NCBI GenBank assembly: GCA_905216075.1
Contig: CAJMSO010000075.1
Location: forward strand, 1 to 8,193
DNA length: 8,193 bases
Origin: an uncultured bacterium
Lineage (GTDB): Bacteria; Actinomycetota; Coriobacteriia; Coriobacteriales; Coriobacteriaceae
Reading direction: 5' to 3'
In this document: positions 1-6,299 of the stretch, piece after piece
How positions within the stretch are numbered: position 1 is the first letter of the stretch
Layout: every line of letters begins with the position of its first letter
Program-made: the position numbers and the translations under genes
The notes under the pieces: model-generated
What the model was told of the DNA's origin: nothing
The model's input: the letters and a program-made list of their open reading frames with translations, nothing else
Database searches by the model: none

Positions 1-1477
1 GCGTCAGAGCCGCAGTACGGGCGGCAGGCGCCGGAGCGTCCTCACCGGCACCCTCTGCGCCGCGCGCCGCAGGCAGCGCCATCTGCAGATACGTATCGGC
101 AAGATATGCCTCATCGAACTCGGAGCGATCGGAATCCAGCAGATAGGCAGCGACCACGGTATCGAAGATACGCGTGGAATCGGTAGCGAGCGGATCCATG
201 AGCTCGGGCTCAGAAGAATCGACGGGCGAAAGCTCGTGCAACAGCGCCTTCATATCCGGGCTCGCCACGCGACCCTCCATAAACAGACGCGCGAGCACGC
301 CGGCAATCACGCCGTGAACGAAGTTGAAGCCCTCAACCTCAGCCGCCGCACAGCTGTCGCCCTCCTCGAGCGCGAACAGGCCCTTGGACGTCGCCAACCA
401 CAGCGTGCGCGTCAGTCCAAAGAGCGCGCCCTCTTCCTTGTCGTCGTCCACCACGGCGGCGACCCACTCGCCCGCCTCGATCGCACGCGAAACCTCGGAC
501 GCCACGGCAGCAAGCGCCTCGGCATCGCCGGCAGCAGCGCGCATAACGGGGGGAATCTCAAACGTGCTTGCAGCGGCCGCAGCCCCACCCTCGCCACCGA
601 TCAATGCCAAGAAACGGTTCTGCATGGCCGTAATGCCGAGCGTGCCCAGCGCCGCGGACACTTCGTCGGCAGAAAACGCCGGGAAGGACGTTTCGTCAAA
701 GTCGAGCTCGACAGGCGCATCGGTGCGAATGGTTGCGACCTTGCGGCTCAGTAGCGCATCGTCGATGTGCGCACGCAAGTTCTCGCCCATCTTGCCCTTG
801 ACCTCGTCAGCATGCGCGATGACCTCGTCCAAGCTGCCGTACTGCGCAATAAGCGCGCTCGCCTTTTTGGGGCCGATGCCCGGTACGCCGGGAATGTTGT
901 CCGACGTATCGCCCTTTAGTCCGTAAAAATCGGGCACGAGCGCCGGCGTAATGCCGTGATACAGGTCATCCACGCTCTCGGGCGTCATAATCGCTACGTC
1001 GGACAGGCCCTTGCGGGTCGAGACCACGTTGACGTGCTCGGTCACAAGCTGATACATGTCGCGGTCGCCGGTCACCAGCAGCATGTCGCAGCCTGCCTCC
1101 TCACCCAGGCGCGCCATGGTTCCCAGAATATCGTCGCCTTCCCAGCCCTCGGACTGCAGAATCGGCACGTTGAGCGCCGTGAGCAGCTCCTTGATCATCG
1201 GAAACTGCGCGTGCAGATCGGGGTCCATGGGCGGGCGTTGCGCCTTATACTGCGGCAGCATCTCCATGCGCACGCGTGGCTTGCCCTTGTCAAACGCCAC
1301 GACCACACCGTCGGGGTTAAAGGCATCGATCATCTTGAGAAACATGTTCAGAAAGCCAAAGATCGCGTTGGTGGGGCGACCGTCCGGCGCGTTCATGGTC
1401 GGCGGCACGGCGTGGAAGGCGCGGTGCATGAGCGAGTTGCCGTCAATAACGGCAAAGGTGCGGCGCTTGTCAGACAT
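1..1477 (-). CDS. polA: DNA polymerase I, N-terminal part (runs off left edge)
   Basis: The open frame starts at the ATG at 1477-1475 and continues for 492 codons to the window edge without a stop. PolA fills gaps and removes primers in replication and repair. Residues 1 to about 290 form the 5'-3' flap nuclease. Acidic metal-site residues are visible at D12 (VIDGN), D63 (VAFDKGKPR), E113/D115/D116 (EGWEGDD), D138/D140 (TGDRDMYQL) and D190/D193 (LKGDTSDN). They are followed by the helix-hairpin-helix GVPGIGPKKA near 197-206. From about residue 330 comes the 3'-5' exonuclease-like domain. Where a proofreading enzyme has DxE there is VVDDD (342-346), and the second motif region (RVASPDMK, 403-410) lacks the usual Asn and Asp, so proofreading is probably lost, as in several Gram-positive PolA enzymes. 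The polymerase domain lies outside the window. GAGG at 1489-1486, eight bases upstream, supports the start. The gene is divergent from the aminopeptidase gene. Confidence 0.95.
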   Translation of the reverse strand, partial: MSDKRRTFAVIDGNSLMHRAFHAVPPTMNAPDGRPTNAIFGFLNMFLKMIDAFNPDGVVVAFDKGKPRVRMEMLPQYKAQRPPMDPDLHAQFPMIKELLTALNVPILQSEGWEGDDILGTMARLGEEAGCDMLLVTGDRDMYQLVTEHVNVVSTRKGLSDVAIMTPESVDDLYHGITPALVPDFYGLKGDTSDNIPGVPGIGPKKASALIAQYGSLDEVIAHADEVKGKMGENLRAHIDDALLSRKVATIRTDAPVELDFDETSFPAFSADEVSAALGTLGITAMQNRFLALIGGEGGAAAAASTFEIPPVMRAAAGDAEALAAVASEVSRAIEAGEWVAAVVDDDKEEGALFGLTRTLWLATSKGLFALEEGDSCAAAEVEGFNFVHGVIAGVLARLFMEGRVASPDMKALLHELSPVDSSEPELMDPLATDSTRIFDTVVAAYLLDSDRSEFDEAYLADTYLQMALPAARGAEGAGEDAPAPAARTAALT

Positions 1478-1570
1478 ATTGAATACCTCGCTTTGGGCTG
1501 GGCACGGTTTGCTCACACCAGTTAACACGCTCCCTGCCCCGCGGCCACAGCACATCAAGCTCCCCTGCCA

Positions 1571-1603
1571 CTGTGAGCCCGCGCGTGATACGATGGCTCA
1601 CGG
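1571..1603 (+). promoter_or_regulatory. Candidate extended -10 promoter inside an inverted repeat, upstream of the aminopeptidase gene
   Basis: An inverted repeat GTGAGCC (1573-1579) / GGCTCAC (1595-1601) surrounds a 15-base spacer. It extends outward by a G-T pair and a C-G pair to 1571/1603. Inside the spacer is TG-A-TACGAT (TG 1586-1587, hexamer 1589-1594), an extended -10 candidate. TGCCAC at 1566-1571 sits 17 bases upstream as a weak -35. A start near 1601 would give a leader of about 43 bases. The promoter is inferred from consensus only. The inverted repeat is seen directly and could be an operator or chance. Confidence 0.4.
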
Positions 1604-1628
1604 TACATCAACCAGCACGATCGATCCG

Positions 1629-1635
1629 AAAGGAG
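1629..1635 (+). promoter_or_regulatory. Ribosome binding site fixing the aminopeptidase start
   Basis: AAAGGAG lies eight bases before the ATG at 1644. It settles the start against the much longer open frame running in from 1056. Confidence 0.8.
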
Positions 1636-1643
1636 CCTGCGTC

Positions 1644-3041
1644 ATGGAGCGTCCCTGCGCATGGAAAAAGTACACGCCACAGCAAGTCGAGGAGCTCGAG
1701 GAGCTTTGCCGCGGCTATAAGCAGTTTTTGAGCGAAAACAAGACCGAGCGCCTGTGCGTCAAGGCCGGCATCAAGATGGCCGAGGAGGCGGGATACGTCG
1801 ACCTGGAGACCGTAATCGCCGAAGGCCGCGAGCTCAAGGCAGGCGACAAGGTGTATGCCGCTAACCACGGCAAGGACCTTATGCTCGTCAACCTGGGAAC
1901 CACCCCGCTCGAGCAGGGCTTTAACATCCTGGGCGCCCACGTGGACTCGCCGCGCCTGGACCTCAAGCAAAATCCCGCCTTCGAGGCCGGCGACATGGCC
2001 TACCTCGACACGCACTACTACGGCGGCGTCAAGAGCTACCACTGGGTGGCCTCCCCGCTCGCACTCGTAGGCGTCATCTGCAAAAAGGACGGCACCACCG
2101 TCGACATCAACATCGGCGACAAGGCGGACGACCCGGTCTTTACCATCTCCGACCTGCTGATCCACCTCTCGAGCGAGCAGATGTCCAAGCCCGCCAAGGA
2201 CGCCGTCGACGCCGAGATTCTCGACGTGATCGTGGGCGGCCGTCCCGTCAAGTTTGACGAGGACGACAAGGACGCCCCCAAGGAGCCCGTCAAGCAGATG
2301 TTCCTGGACATCCTCAAGGAGCAGTACGACGTCGAGGAGGAGGACTTCCTCTCCGCCGAGATCGAGGTCGTGCCCGCCGGCCCCGCCCGCGACATGGGCC
2401 TCGACCGCTCCATGATTTTGGGCTATGGCCACGACGACCGCGTCTGCGCCTACCCCTCCATGCTCGCCCAGATCAATGTGGCCAATGTCGAGCGCACGAG
2501 CATCACGCTCATCGTCGATAAGGAGGAGATCGGCTCCGTAGGTGCCACCGGCATGACGAGCCGTTTCTTCGAGAACACCGTCGCCGAGATCATGACGCTC
2601 GCCGGCGAGGATAGCCCGCTGACCCTACGCCGCGCACTCGCCCGCAGCCGCATGCTCTCCTCCGACGTGTCTGCCGGCTTCGACCCGGGCTATGCCGGCA
2701 AGTTCGAAACCAAGAACGCCGCCTTTATGGGTCGTGGCCTGTGCTTTAACAAGTACACGGGCAGCCGCGGCAAGGGCGGTTCAAACGACGCCGACGCCGA
2801 GTACGTGGCCCTCGTCCGCGACATCATGGACGAGGCCGGCGTGGACTTCCAGACCTGCGAGCTCGGCCGCGTCAACGCGGGCGGCGGCGGCACCATCGCC
2901 TACATCATGGCCAAGTACGGCATGAACGTCATCGACTCCGGCGTTGCCGTCCTGTCCATGCACGCCCTGTGGGAGGTCGCTAACAAGGCCGATATCTACG
3001 AGGCCTATCGCGGCTACAAGGCCTTCCTCGAGCGCGCCTAA
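1644..3041 (+). CDS. M18 family zinc aminopeptidase (aminopeptidase 1 type)
   Basis: This 465-residue cytoplasmic metallo-aminopeptidase should remove N-terminal residues from peptides using two metal ions. M18 landmarks appear in order: H99 and D101 in LGAHVDSPRLD, D264/D265 in GYGHDDR, the DKEEIGS signature at 292-298 (E294 the likely catalytic base, E295 a likely ligand), D341 in SSDVS, and H440 in SMHA near the C-terminus. The N-terminal AWKKYTPQQ and length fit the aminopeptidase 1 (apeA/PRK02256-type) branch better than the longer-known apeB branch. That subtype is recalled, not searched. The frame is open upstream as far as 1056, but there it lies antisense to polA. The ATG at 1644 is chosen because AAAGGAG at 1629-1635 precedes it by eight bases and the recognisable protein begins there. 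A palindrome that may act as a terminator follows the stop. Confidence 0.93.
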   Translation: MERPCAWKKYTPQQVEELEELCRGYKQFLSENKTERLCVKAGIKMAEEAGYVDLETVIAEGRELKAGDKVYAANHGKDLMLVNLGTTPLEQGFNILGAHVDSPRLDLKQNPAFEAGDMAYLDTHYYGGVKSYHWVASPLALVGVICKKDGTTVDINIGDKADDPVFTISDLLIHLSSEQMSKPAKDAVDAEILDVIVGGRPVKFDEDDKDAPKEPVKQMFLDILKEQYDVEEEDFLSAEIEVVPAGPARDMGLDRSMILGYGHDDRVCAYPSMLAQINVANVERTSITLIVDKEEIGSVGATGMTSRFFENTVAEIMTLAGEDSPLTLRRALARSRMLSSDVSAGFDPGYAGKFETKNAAFMGRGLCFNKYTGSRGKGGSNDADAEYVALVRDIMDEAGVDFQTCELGRVNAGGGGTIAYIMAKYGMNVIDSGVAVLSMHALWEVANKADIYEAYRGYKAFLERA

Positions 3042-3054
3042 CCAACCCTTCATC

Positions 3055-3121
3055 AGTTGCGGTGAAATAGTTCCTAAATAGCCCTTTAGACAGGTCGAAC
3101 AAGAACTATTCCACCGCAACT
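3055..3121. repeat. Palindromic element, copy 1 (upstream of yaaA)
   Basis: The left arm, 3055-3073, pairs with the right arm, 3103-3121, over 19 positions with one mismatch (A3065/C3111). The core is GTTGCGGTG-A-AATAGTTC against GAACTATTCCACCGCAAC. The 29-base loop contains a small CTAAA/TTTAG hairpin (3074-3078/3085-3089). A T-rich stretch (TTCTTTTTTG, 3121-3130) follows, so the element could terminate transcription from the aminopeptidase gene. It lies between that gene's stop and the yaaA ribosome binding site. The same element recurs at 3998-4059. Confidence 0.85.
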
Positions 3122-3144
3122 TCTTTTTTGGCAGAGGAGAATCC

Positions 3145-3954
3145 ATGTTGCAGGTCATCATTTCGCCCGCCAAGCAGATGCGCGCGGCCCAAGATGCTTT
3201 TGAAGTCCTGGGCATTCCGCCCTTTGCGCGCGAGACAGCTCGACTGCATCGCGCGTTGCTAGATATCGAGCGAAATGAAGGCAGCGACGGCTTGCAGGCG
3301 CTGTGGAACGTGAGTGACAAACTGCTGGGGCCTTGCCTCAACACCCTGCATGAGTTCGGGCCCATCCTGAAATGCGGCGATCTCGACAATCCCGCACTCG
3401 CCCGTCACCTCTCCCCTGCCGTCATGTCCTATCACGGCATTCAATACCAAAGCATGGCGCCCGAGGTCATGGATGCCGCACAGCTCACATGGCTGCAAGA
3501 CCATCTGTGGATCCTCTCGGGCCTTTACGGATGCGTACGCCCCTTTCATGCCGTCGAACCATATCGGCTGGAGATGGGCGCGAAGCTCGCCGTCGACGAT
3601 GCCCGAGACCTCTACGCATTTTGGAGCGATAAGCTCGCGCGAGCTATCGCCCCGGCAGGTTCAAACACCACGATCGTCAACCTCGCCAGCGTAGAGTATG
3701 CCAAAGCCGTTCTGCCCCACCTCGCGGGCGACGCCACAGCCGTCACGTGCCTCTTTGGCGAGGGTATCCGCAACGGGAAGCCCATCCAACGGTCGACCGC
3801 CAGCAAAAAGGCACGCGGTTCGATGGTCCGCTGGATGGCAGAAAACAAGCTCGAGGACGCCGGCCGTCTCACCGAGTTCAACATCGGCTATCGCCACGTC
3901 CCCGAGCTCTCATACCTAGGCACCCTCGTGTTCATCAACGAACAGATGCTCTAG
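3145..3954 (+). CDS. yaaA: Peroxide stress protein YaaA (DUF328/UPF0246)
   Basis: A 269-residue cytoplasmic protein, close to the roughly 258 of E. coli YaaA, which helps limit intracellular free iron and DNA damage under hydrogen peroxide stress. The precise molecular activity is uncertain; a DNA-binding fold has been proposed for the family. Family blocks visible here are IISPAK at residues 5-10, LSGLYG..RP at 124-133, PYRLEMG at 139-145, then DLYAFW, NLASVEY and KKARGSM from residue 221. The start is well placed: AGAGGAG at 3133-3139 ends five bases before the ATG. There is no signal peptide or membrane segment. The gene stands alone between two copies of the same palindrome and is convergent with the minus-strand gene at 4091-4612. 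I see no dedicated peroxide-responsive operator. Identification by motif blocks is firm. Confidence 0.95.
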   Translation: MLQVIISPAKQMRAAQDAFEVLGIPPFARETARLHRALLDIERNEGSDGLQALWNVSDKLLGPCLNTLHEFGPILKCGDLDNPALARHLSPAVMSYHGIQYQSMAPEVMDAAQLTWLQDHLWILSGLYGCVRPFHAVEPYRLEMGAKLAVDDARDLYAFWSDKLARAIAPAGSNTTIVNLASVEYAKAVLPHLAGDATAVTCLFGEGIRNGKPIQRSTASKKARGSMVRWMAENKLEDAGRLTEFNIGYRHVPELSYLGTLVFINEQML

Positions 3955-3997
3955 AGCCGGCACCCAACACTGACCCGCTCAGCCTTCTCTATATAAC

Positions 3998-4059
3998 TTG
4001 CGGTGGAATAGTTCCTATTTGAGCCTTTTATCGCACAAACAGGAACTATTCCACCGCAA
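3998..4059. repeat. Palindromic element, copy 2 (downstream of yaaA)
   Basis: A perfect 19-bp stem: TTGCGGTGGAATAGTTCCT (3998-4016) against its reverse complement at 4041-4059, with a 24-base loop. It matches copy 1 at 3055-3121: the right arms are identical over GAACTATTCCACCGCAACTT, and the loops share AGCC followed by a TTTA stretch. Both copies have the same orientation. CTTTTA follows on the plus strand. It lies between the convergent genes yaaA and 4091-4612, so it could serve as a terminator for either. Confidence 0.88.
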
Positions 4060-4090
4060 CTTTTATGATTTGGCCGGCTAGGTGCGACAC

Positions 4091-4612
4091 CTATTCTGCT
4101 AGGCCGTCGGCCTTTGCAATCCCGTTTGTCGAACCGTCCTGATAGACAATCTTGACGTGCTCGACCTCGGACACCGCAACACCCGACGGGGGCTCCAGGC
4201 GCCATTCCGTCAGCGCGATATCCATCGTCGTGGGCACATCTCCTTGATCTTTGAGCTTCACCGTGAGCGTTTTGAGCGTCGCGTCAAACGTCACGCGTTC
4301 GATTTCTTCACCTGGAATGGACCCACCACTCAGCTGCAACTGCACAAACTCATCGCACGGGTACCAATAATCGCCCGGAACGGCGAGCGTATTGGCATTA
4401 CCGCCGGTGCTCCTCACCGTCATAATCGGCAGGCCCTCGTCGGCCTCAAACTCCCAGGCGGCGCCGCCGCGACCGCCAAACGTCCAGATACAAAAGGCAA
4501 TCACCAGCACGGCAAGCACCGCAAAACCAATCGCGACAAGGCCATGGTGCGCGCGGCTCTCCTCGGCCGATACATCCCATTGCGTCTCACGATATAGATG
4601 CTTGTCTTCCAT
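4091..4612 (-). CDS. Hypothetical membrane-anchored protein
   Basis: I do not recognise this 173-residue protein. The N-terminal 20 or so residues are polar and rich in Glu/Asp. Residues 25-45 (LVAIGFAVLAVLVIAFCIW plus TF) form one clear membrane segment, followed by GGRGG. The remaining ~125 residues are polar, with alternating beta-type stretches (ERVTFDATLKTLTVKLKDQ and EVEHVKIVYQDG), so a beta-rich domain outside the membrane is likely. No lipobox or catalytic motif is visible. The ATG at 4612-4610 is preceded by GGGGAGG (4624-4618) with a five-base gap, supporting the start. The frame stays open upstream, antisense into thiC, but that extension is not credible. The gene is divergent from thiC, sharing a short upstream region with the riboswitch leader, and convergent with yaaA. 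Function unknown; single-pass topology is an inference. Confidence 0.75.
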   Translation of the reverse strand: MEDKHLYRETQWDVSAEESRAHHGLVAIGFAVLAVLVIAFCIWTFGGRGGAAWEFEADEGLPIMTVRSTGGNANTLAVPGDYWYPCDEFVQLQLSGGSIPGEEIERVTFDATLKTLTVKLKDQGDVPTTMDIALTEWRLEPPSGVAVSEVEHVKIVYQDGSTNGIAKADGLAE

Positions 4613-4637
4613 GTTCGCCTCCCCACAGGCACGCTCG

Positions 4638-4668
4638 TTGGCCCAATCGTACCCATTCAGGCTATACT
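4638..4668 (+). promoter_or_regulatory. Candidate promoter of the thiC leader
   Basis: TATACT at 4663-4668 matches the -10 consensus at five of six positions. TTGGCC at 4638-4643 is a weak -35 with a 19-base spacer. A start near 4675 would place the 5' end just before the first riboswitch helix, as expected for a TPP-controlled leader. Inferred from sequence only. Confidence 0.5.
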
Positions 4669-4684
4669 TGAGCCCATGACATAA

Positions 4685-4779
4685 ACGGGGAGCTTGCGGG
4701 ACAAGACGGCAGGCTGAGACTGGGCGCGCCCGCCCTGACCCGCAAACCTGATATGGGTAATGCCAACGAAGGGAGCCGT
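4685..4779 (+). ncRNA. TPP (THI-box) riboswitch controlling thiC
   Basis: The leader shows the thiamine pyrophosphate aptamer hallmarks in order. P1 pairs ACGG (4685-4688) with CCGT (4776-4779). P2 pairs TTGCGGG (4694-4700) with CCCGCAA (4739-4745). CTGAGA at 4714-4719 is the pyrimidine-sensing core. ACCTGATATGGGTAATGCC (4746-4764), followed by AACGAAGGGA, is the pyrophosphate-sensing half. The thiC ribosome binding site (4769-4775) lies within the 3' end, directly next to the P1 strand, and no terminator is seen before the ATG. TPP binding therefore most likely hides the ribosome binding site and blocks translation. The aptamer identity is firm; the translational mechanism is inferred. Confidence 0.95.
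4769..4775 (+). promoter_or_regulatory. thiC ribosome binding site embedded in the riboswitch
   Basis: AAGGGAG lies eight bases before the ATG at 4784 and is part of the conserved 3' end of the TPP aptamer. This decides the start: the in-frame ATG at 4760 sits inside the aptamer core and has no room for its own site. Confidence 0.8.
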
Positions 4780-4783
4780 GCCA

Positions 4784-6118
4784 ATGAGCACACAGACCGA
4801 GCCCAAGCTCGTCACGCAAATCGACTTCGCCCGCGCCGGGCAAATCACACCGCAGATGAAAGAAGTCGCCGAGCGCGAGCATCGCGACCCCGAGTACATC
4901 CGCGAGCGCGTGGCAGACGGCCGCATCGCCATTCCCGCCAACATCGTGCATATCAAAAAGGGCATGCGTGCCTTTGGCGTCGGCGAGGGCCTGTCCACCA
5001 AGGTCAACGTCAACCTGGGCATCTCGGGCGACAAGGCCGATGCCGCCGAGGAGTGGAAGAAGGTCAAGATCGCCGAGGACTTTGGCGCCGACGCCATCAT
5101 GGACCTCTCCAACTCGGGCAAGACGCGCCAGTTCCGCCAGCAGCTCATCGACGAGACGCCGCTTATGGTGGGCACCGTCCCCATGTATGACGCCATCGGC
5201 TACATGGAAAAGCCGCTGGTCAAGCTGACCAAGGACGATCTGCTCGAGGTCGTGCGTGCACACGCCGAAGACGGCGTGGACTTTATGACCATCCACTGCG
5301 GCATCAACAAGTCGGTCATCAAAACCTTTAAGGAGACCGGCCGCCTCATGAACATCGTCAGTCGCGGCGGCTCGCTGCTGTTTGGCTGGATGGAAGTCAC
5401 CGGTAACGAGAACCCCTTCTACGAGTTCTACGACGAGGTGCTCGAGATCTGTCACGAATACGACGTGACGATCTCGCTCGGCGACTCCTGCCGCCCGGGC
5501 TGCCTCTACGACTCCAACGACGCAACCGAGACCGCCGAGATGATCGAGCTGGGCAAGCTGTGCAAGCGCGCTTGGGCCGCCGGCGTCCAGGTTATGGTCG
5601 AAGGCCCGGGTCACATGGCGCTCGACGAGATCGCCGCCAACATGAAACTGCAGAAGCGCCTGTGCCACAACGCCCCGTTCTATGTGCTCGGGCCGCTGGT
5701 GACCGATATCGGCGTGGGCTACGACCACATCACCGCTGCCATCGGCGGCGCCATCTCCGCCAGCTCCGGTGCCGACTTCCTGTGCTACGTGACGCCGGCC
5801 GAGCACCTGTGCCTGCCCAACGCCCAGGACGTGCTCGATGGCCTCATGGCCACCAAGATCGCCGCACACGCCGCCGACATCGCCAAGAAGGTGCCGCACG
5901 CCCGCGACATGGATGACAAGATGGGCCAGGCACGCCGTAAGCTCGACTGGGACGCCATGTGGAAGTGCGCGCTCGACCCGGTCACCGGCAAGAAGCGCTA
6001 CGAGGAATCCCCCGCCGCCACCGAGGGCACTTGCACCATGTGTGGCAAGATGTGCGCCGTCCGCACCGTCAACAAGGTGTTCGAAGGCACGACGATCGAT
6101 CTCGGCATGGAGGACTAG
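4784..6118 (+). CDS. thiC: Phosphomethylpyrimidine synthase ThiC
   Basis: ThiC is a non-canonical radical SAM enzyme that rearranges 5-aminoimidazole ribotide into HMP-phosphate, the pyrimidine precursor of thiamine. The protein has 444 residues, a short form without the extra N-terminal domain of the ~630-residue E. coli type. Conserved blocks include NLGISGDKAD, MDLSNSGKTRQF, TVPMYDAIGYM, DFMTIHCGIN, SRGGSL, SLGDSCRPGC, VEGPGH (272-277; H277 a likely metal ligand), GPLVTDIG, YDHIT (H315 a likely second metal ligand), AIGGA and TPAEHLCLP. The 4Fe-4S cysteines are C417, C420 and C424, spaced CX2CX3C rather than the CX2CX4C of the well-studied enzymes. Expression is controlled by the upstream TPP riboswitch. 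thiD follows after 181 bases, separated by a hairpin, so the two may not form a strict operon. Confidence 0.97.
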   Translation: MSTQTEPKLVTQIDFARAGQITPQMKEVAEREHRDPEYIRERVADGRIAIPANIVHIKKGMRAFGVGEGLSTKVNVNLGISGDKADAAEEWKKVKIAEDFGADAIMDLSNSGKTRQFRQQLIDETPLMVGTVPMYDAIGYMEKPLVKLTKDDLLEVVRAHAEDGVDFMTIHCGINKSVIKTFKETGRLMNIVSRGGSLLFGWMEVTGNENPFYEFYDEVLEICHEYDVTISLGDSCRPGCLYDSNDATETAEMIELGKLCKRAWAAGVQVMVEGPGHMALDEIAANMKLQKRLCHNAPFYVLGPLVTDIGVGYDHITAAIGGAISASSGADFLCYVTPAEHLCLPNAQDVLDGLMATKIAAHAADIAKKVPHARDMDDKMGQARRKLDWDAMWKCALDPVTGKKRYEESPAATEGTCTMCGKMCAVRTVNKVFEGTTIDLGMED

Positions 6119-6161
6119 CCTTATCGCCGCGATCGCCTATGGGCTCGCCGCAGCACCTGCC

Positions 6162-6183
6162 AATTGTTAACCTGTGAACATTT
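6162..6183. promoter_or_regulatory. Imperfect inverted repeat, possible operator
   Basis: AATTGTTAAC (6162-6171), CT, then GTGAACATTT (6174-6183). The two half-sites match as reverse complements at 8 of 10 positions, a size and symmetry typical of dimeric repressor sites. It lies between thiC and thiD, about 65 bases upstream of the candidate thiD -10. No regulator can be named, and it could be chance. Confidence 0.3.
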
Positions 6184-6213
6184 GCTTCCATTTGCGTAAA
6201 GATTGCACCGCCC

Positions 6214-6243
6214 GCCCGGGATCGGCATACAGCCGGCCCGGGC
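6214..6243 (+). terminator. GC-rich hairpin after thiC, possible weak terminator
   Basis: A 7-bp stem GCCCGGG (6214-6220) / CCCGGGC (6237-6243) is topped by a second helix CGGC (6223-6226) / GCCG (6232-6235) with loop ATACA. ACTTTATAAT follows, only weakly T-rich, so termination would be partial. Its position 96 bases after the thiC stop suits a terminator or attenuator between thiC and thiD. Confidence 0.5.
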
Positions 6244-6247
6244 ACTT

Positions 6248-6253
6248 TATAAT
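6248..6253 (+). promoter_or_regulatory. Candidate -10 box of thiD
   Basis: A perfect TATAAT hexamer, 46 bases before the thiD ATG. The -35 region falls in the preceding hairpin (GGCATA at 6225-6230, poor match), so a -35-independent or activated promoter would be needed. It suggests thiD can be transcribed apart from thiC. Confidence 0.5.
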
Positions 6254-6299
6254 GCAGGCTTAAAGACCCATTTGAATCCAACCGAACAAGGGAGCGAAC

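Noticed and set aside
236..1525. Plus-strand open frames over polA
   Set aside because: They are Arg/His/Ala/Ser-rich translations with no motifs, antisense to a frame with complete 5'-nuclease signatures.
1056..1643. In-frame upstream extension of the aminopeptidase frame
   Set aside because: It lies antisense to polA, has no family resemblance, and a good ribosome binding site precedes the ATG at 1644.
1608..2432. 274-codon minus-strand frame over the aminopeptidase
   Set aside because: Val/Leu/Gly/Asp-rich shadow of the GC-rich coding strand, with no recognisable domain.
3055..4059. Palindromic repeats as a CRISPR array
   Set aside because: Only two copies, each a long self-complementary element, separated by a whole gene rather than by spacers.
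4760..4783. Earlier in-frame ATG for thiC
   Set aside because: It falls in the TPP aptamer core with no ribosome binding site of its own; the site at 4769-4775 serves the ATG at 4784.
4613..5899. Long minus-strand open frame continuing upstream of the 4091-4612 gene
   Set aside because: It is antisense to thiC and the riboswitch. Its low-complexity His/Asp/Gly/Val-rich translation is typical of the shadow frame of a GC-rich gene, and the start at 4612 has a strong ribosome binding site.
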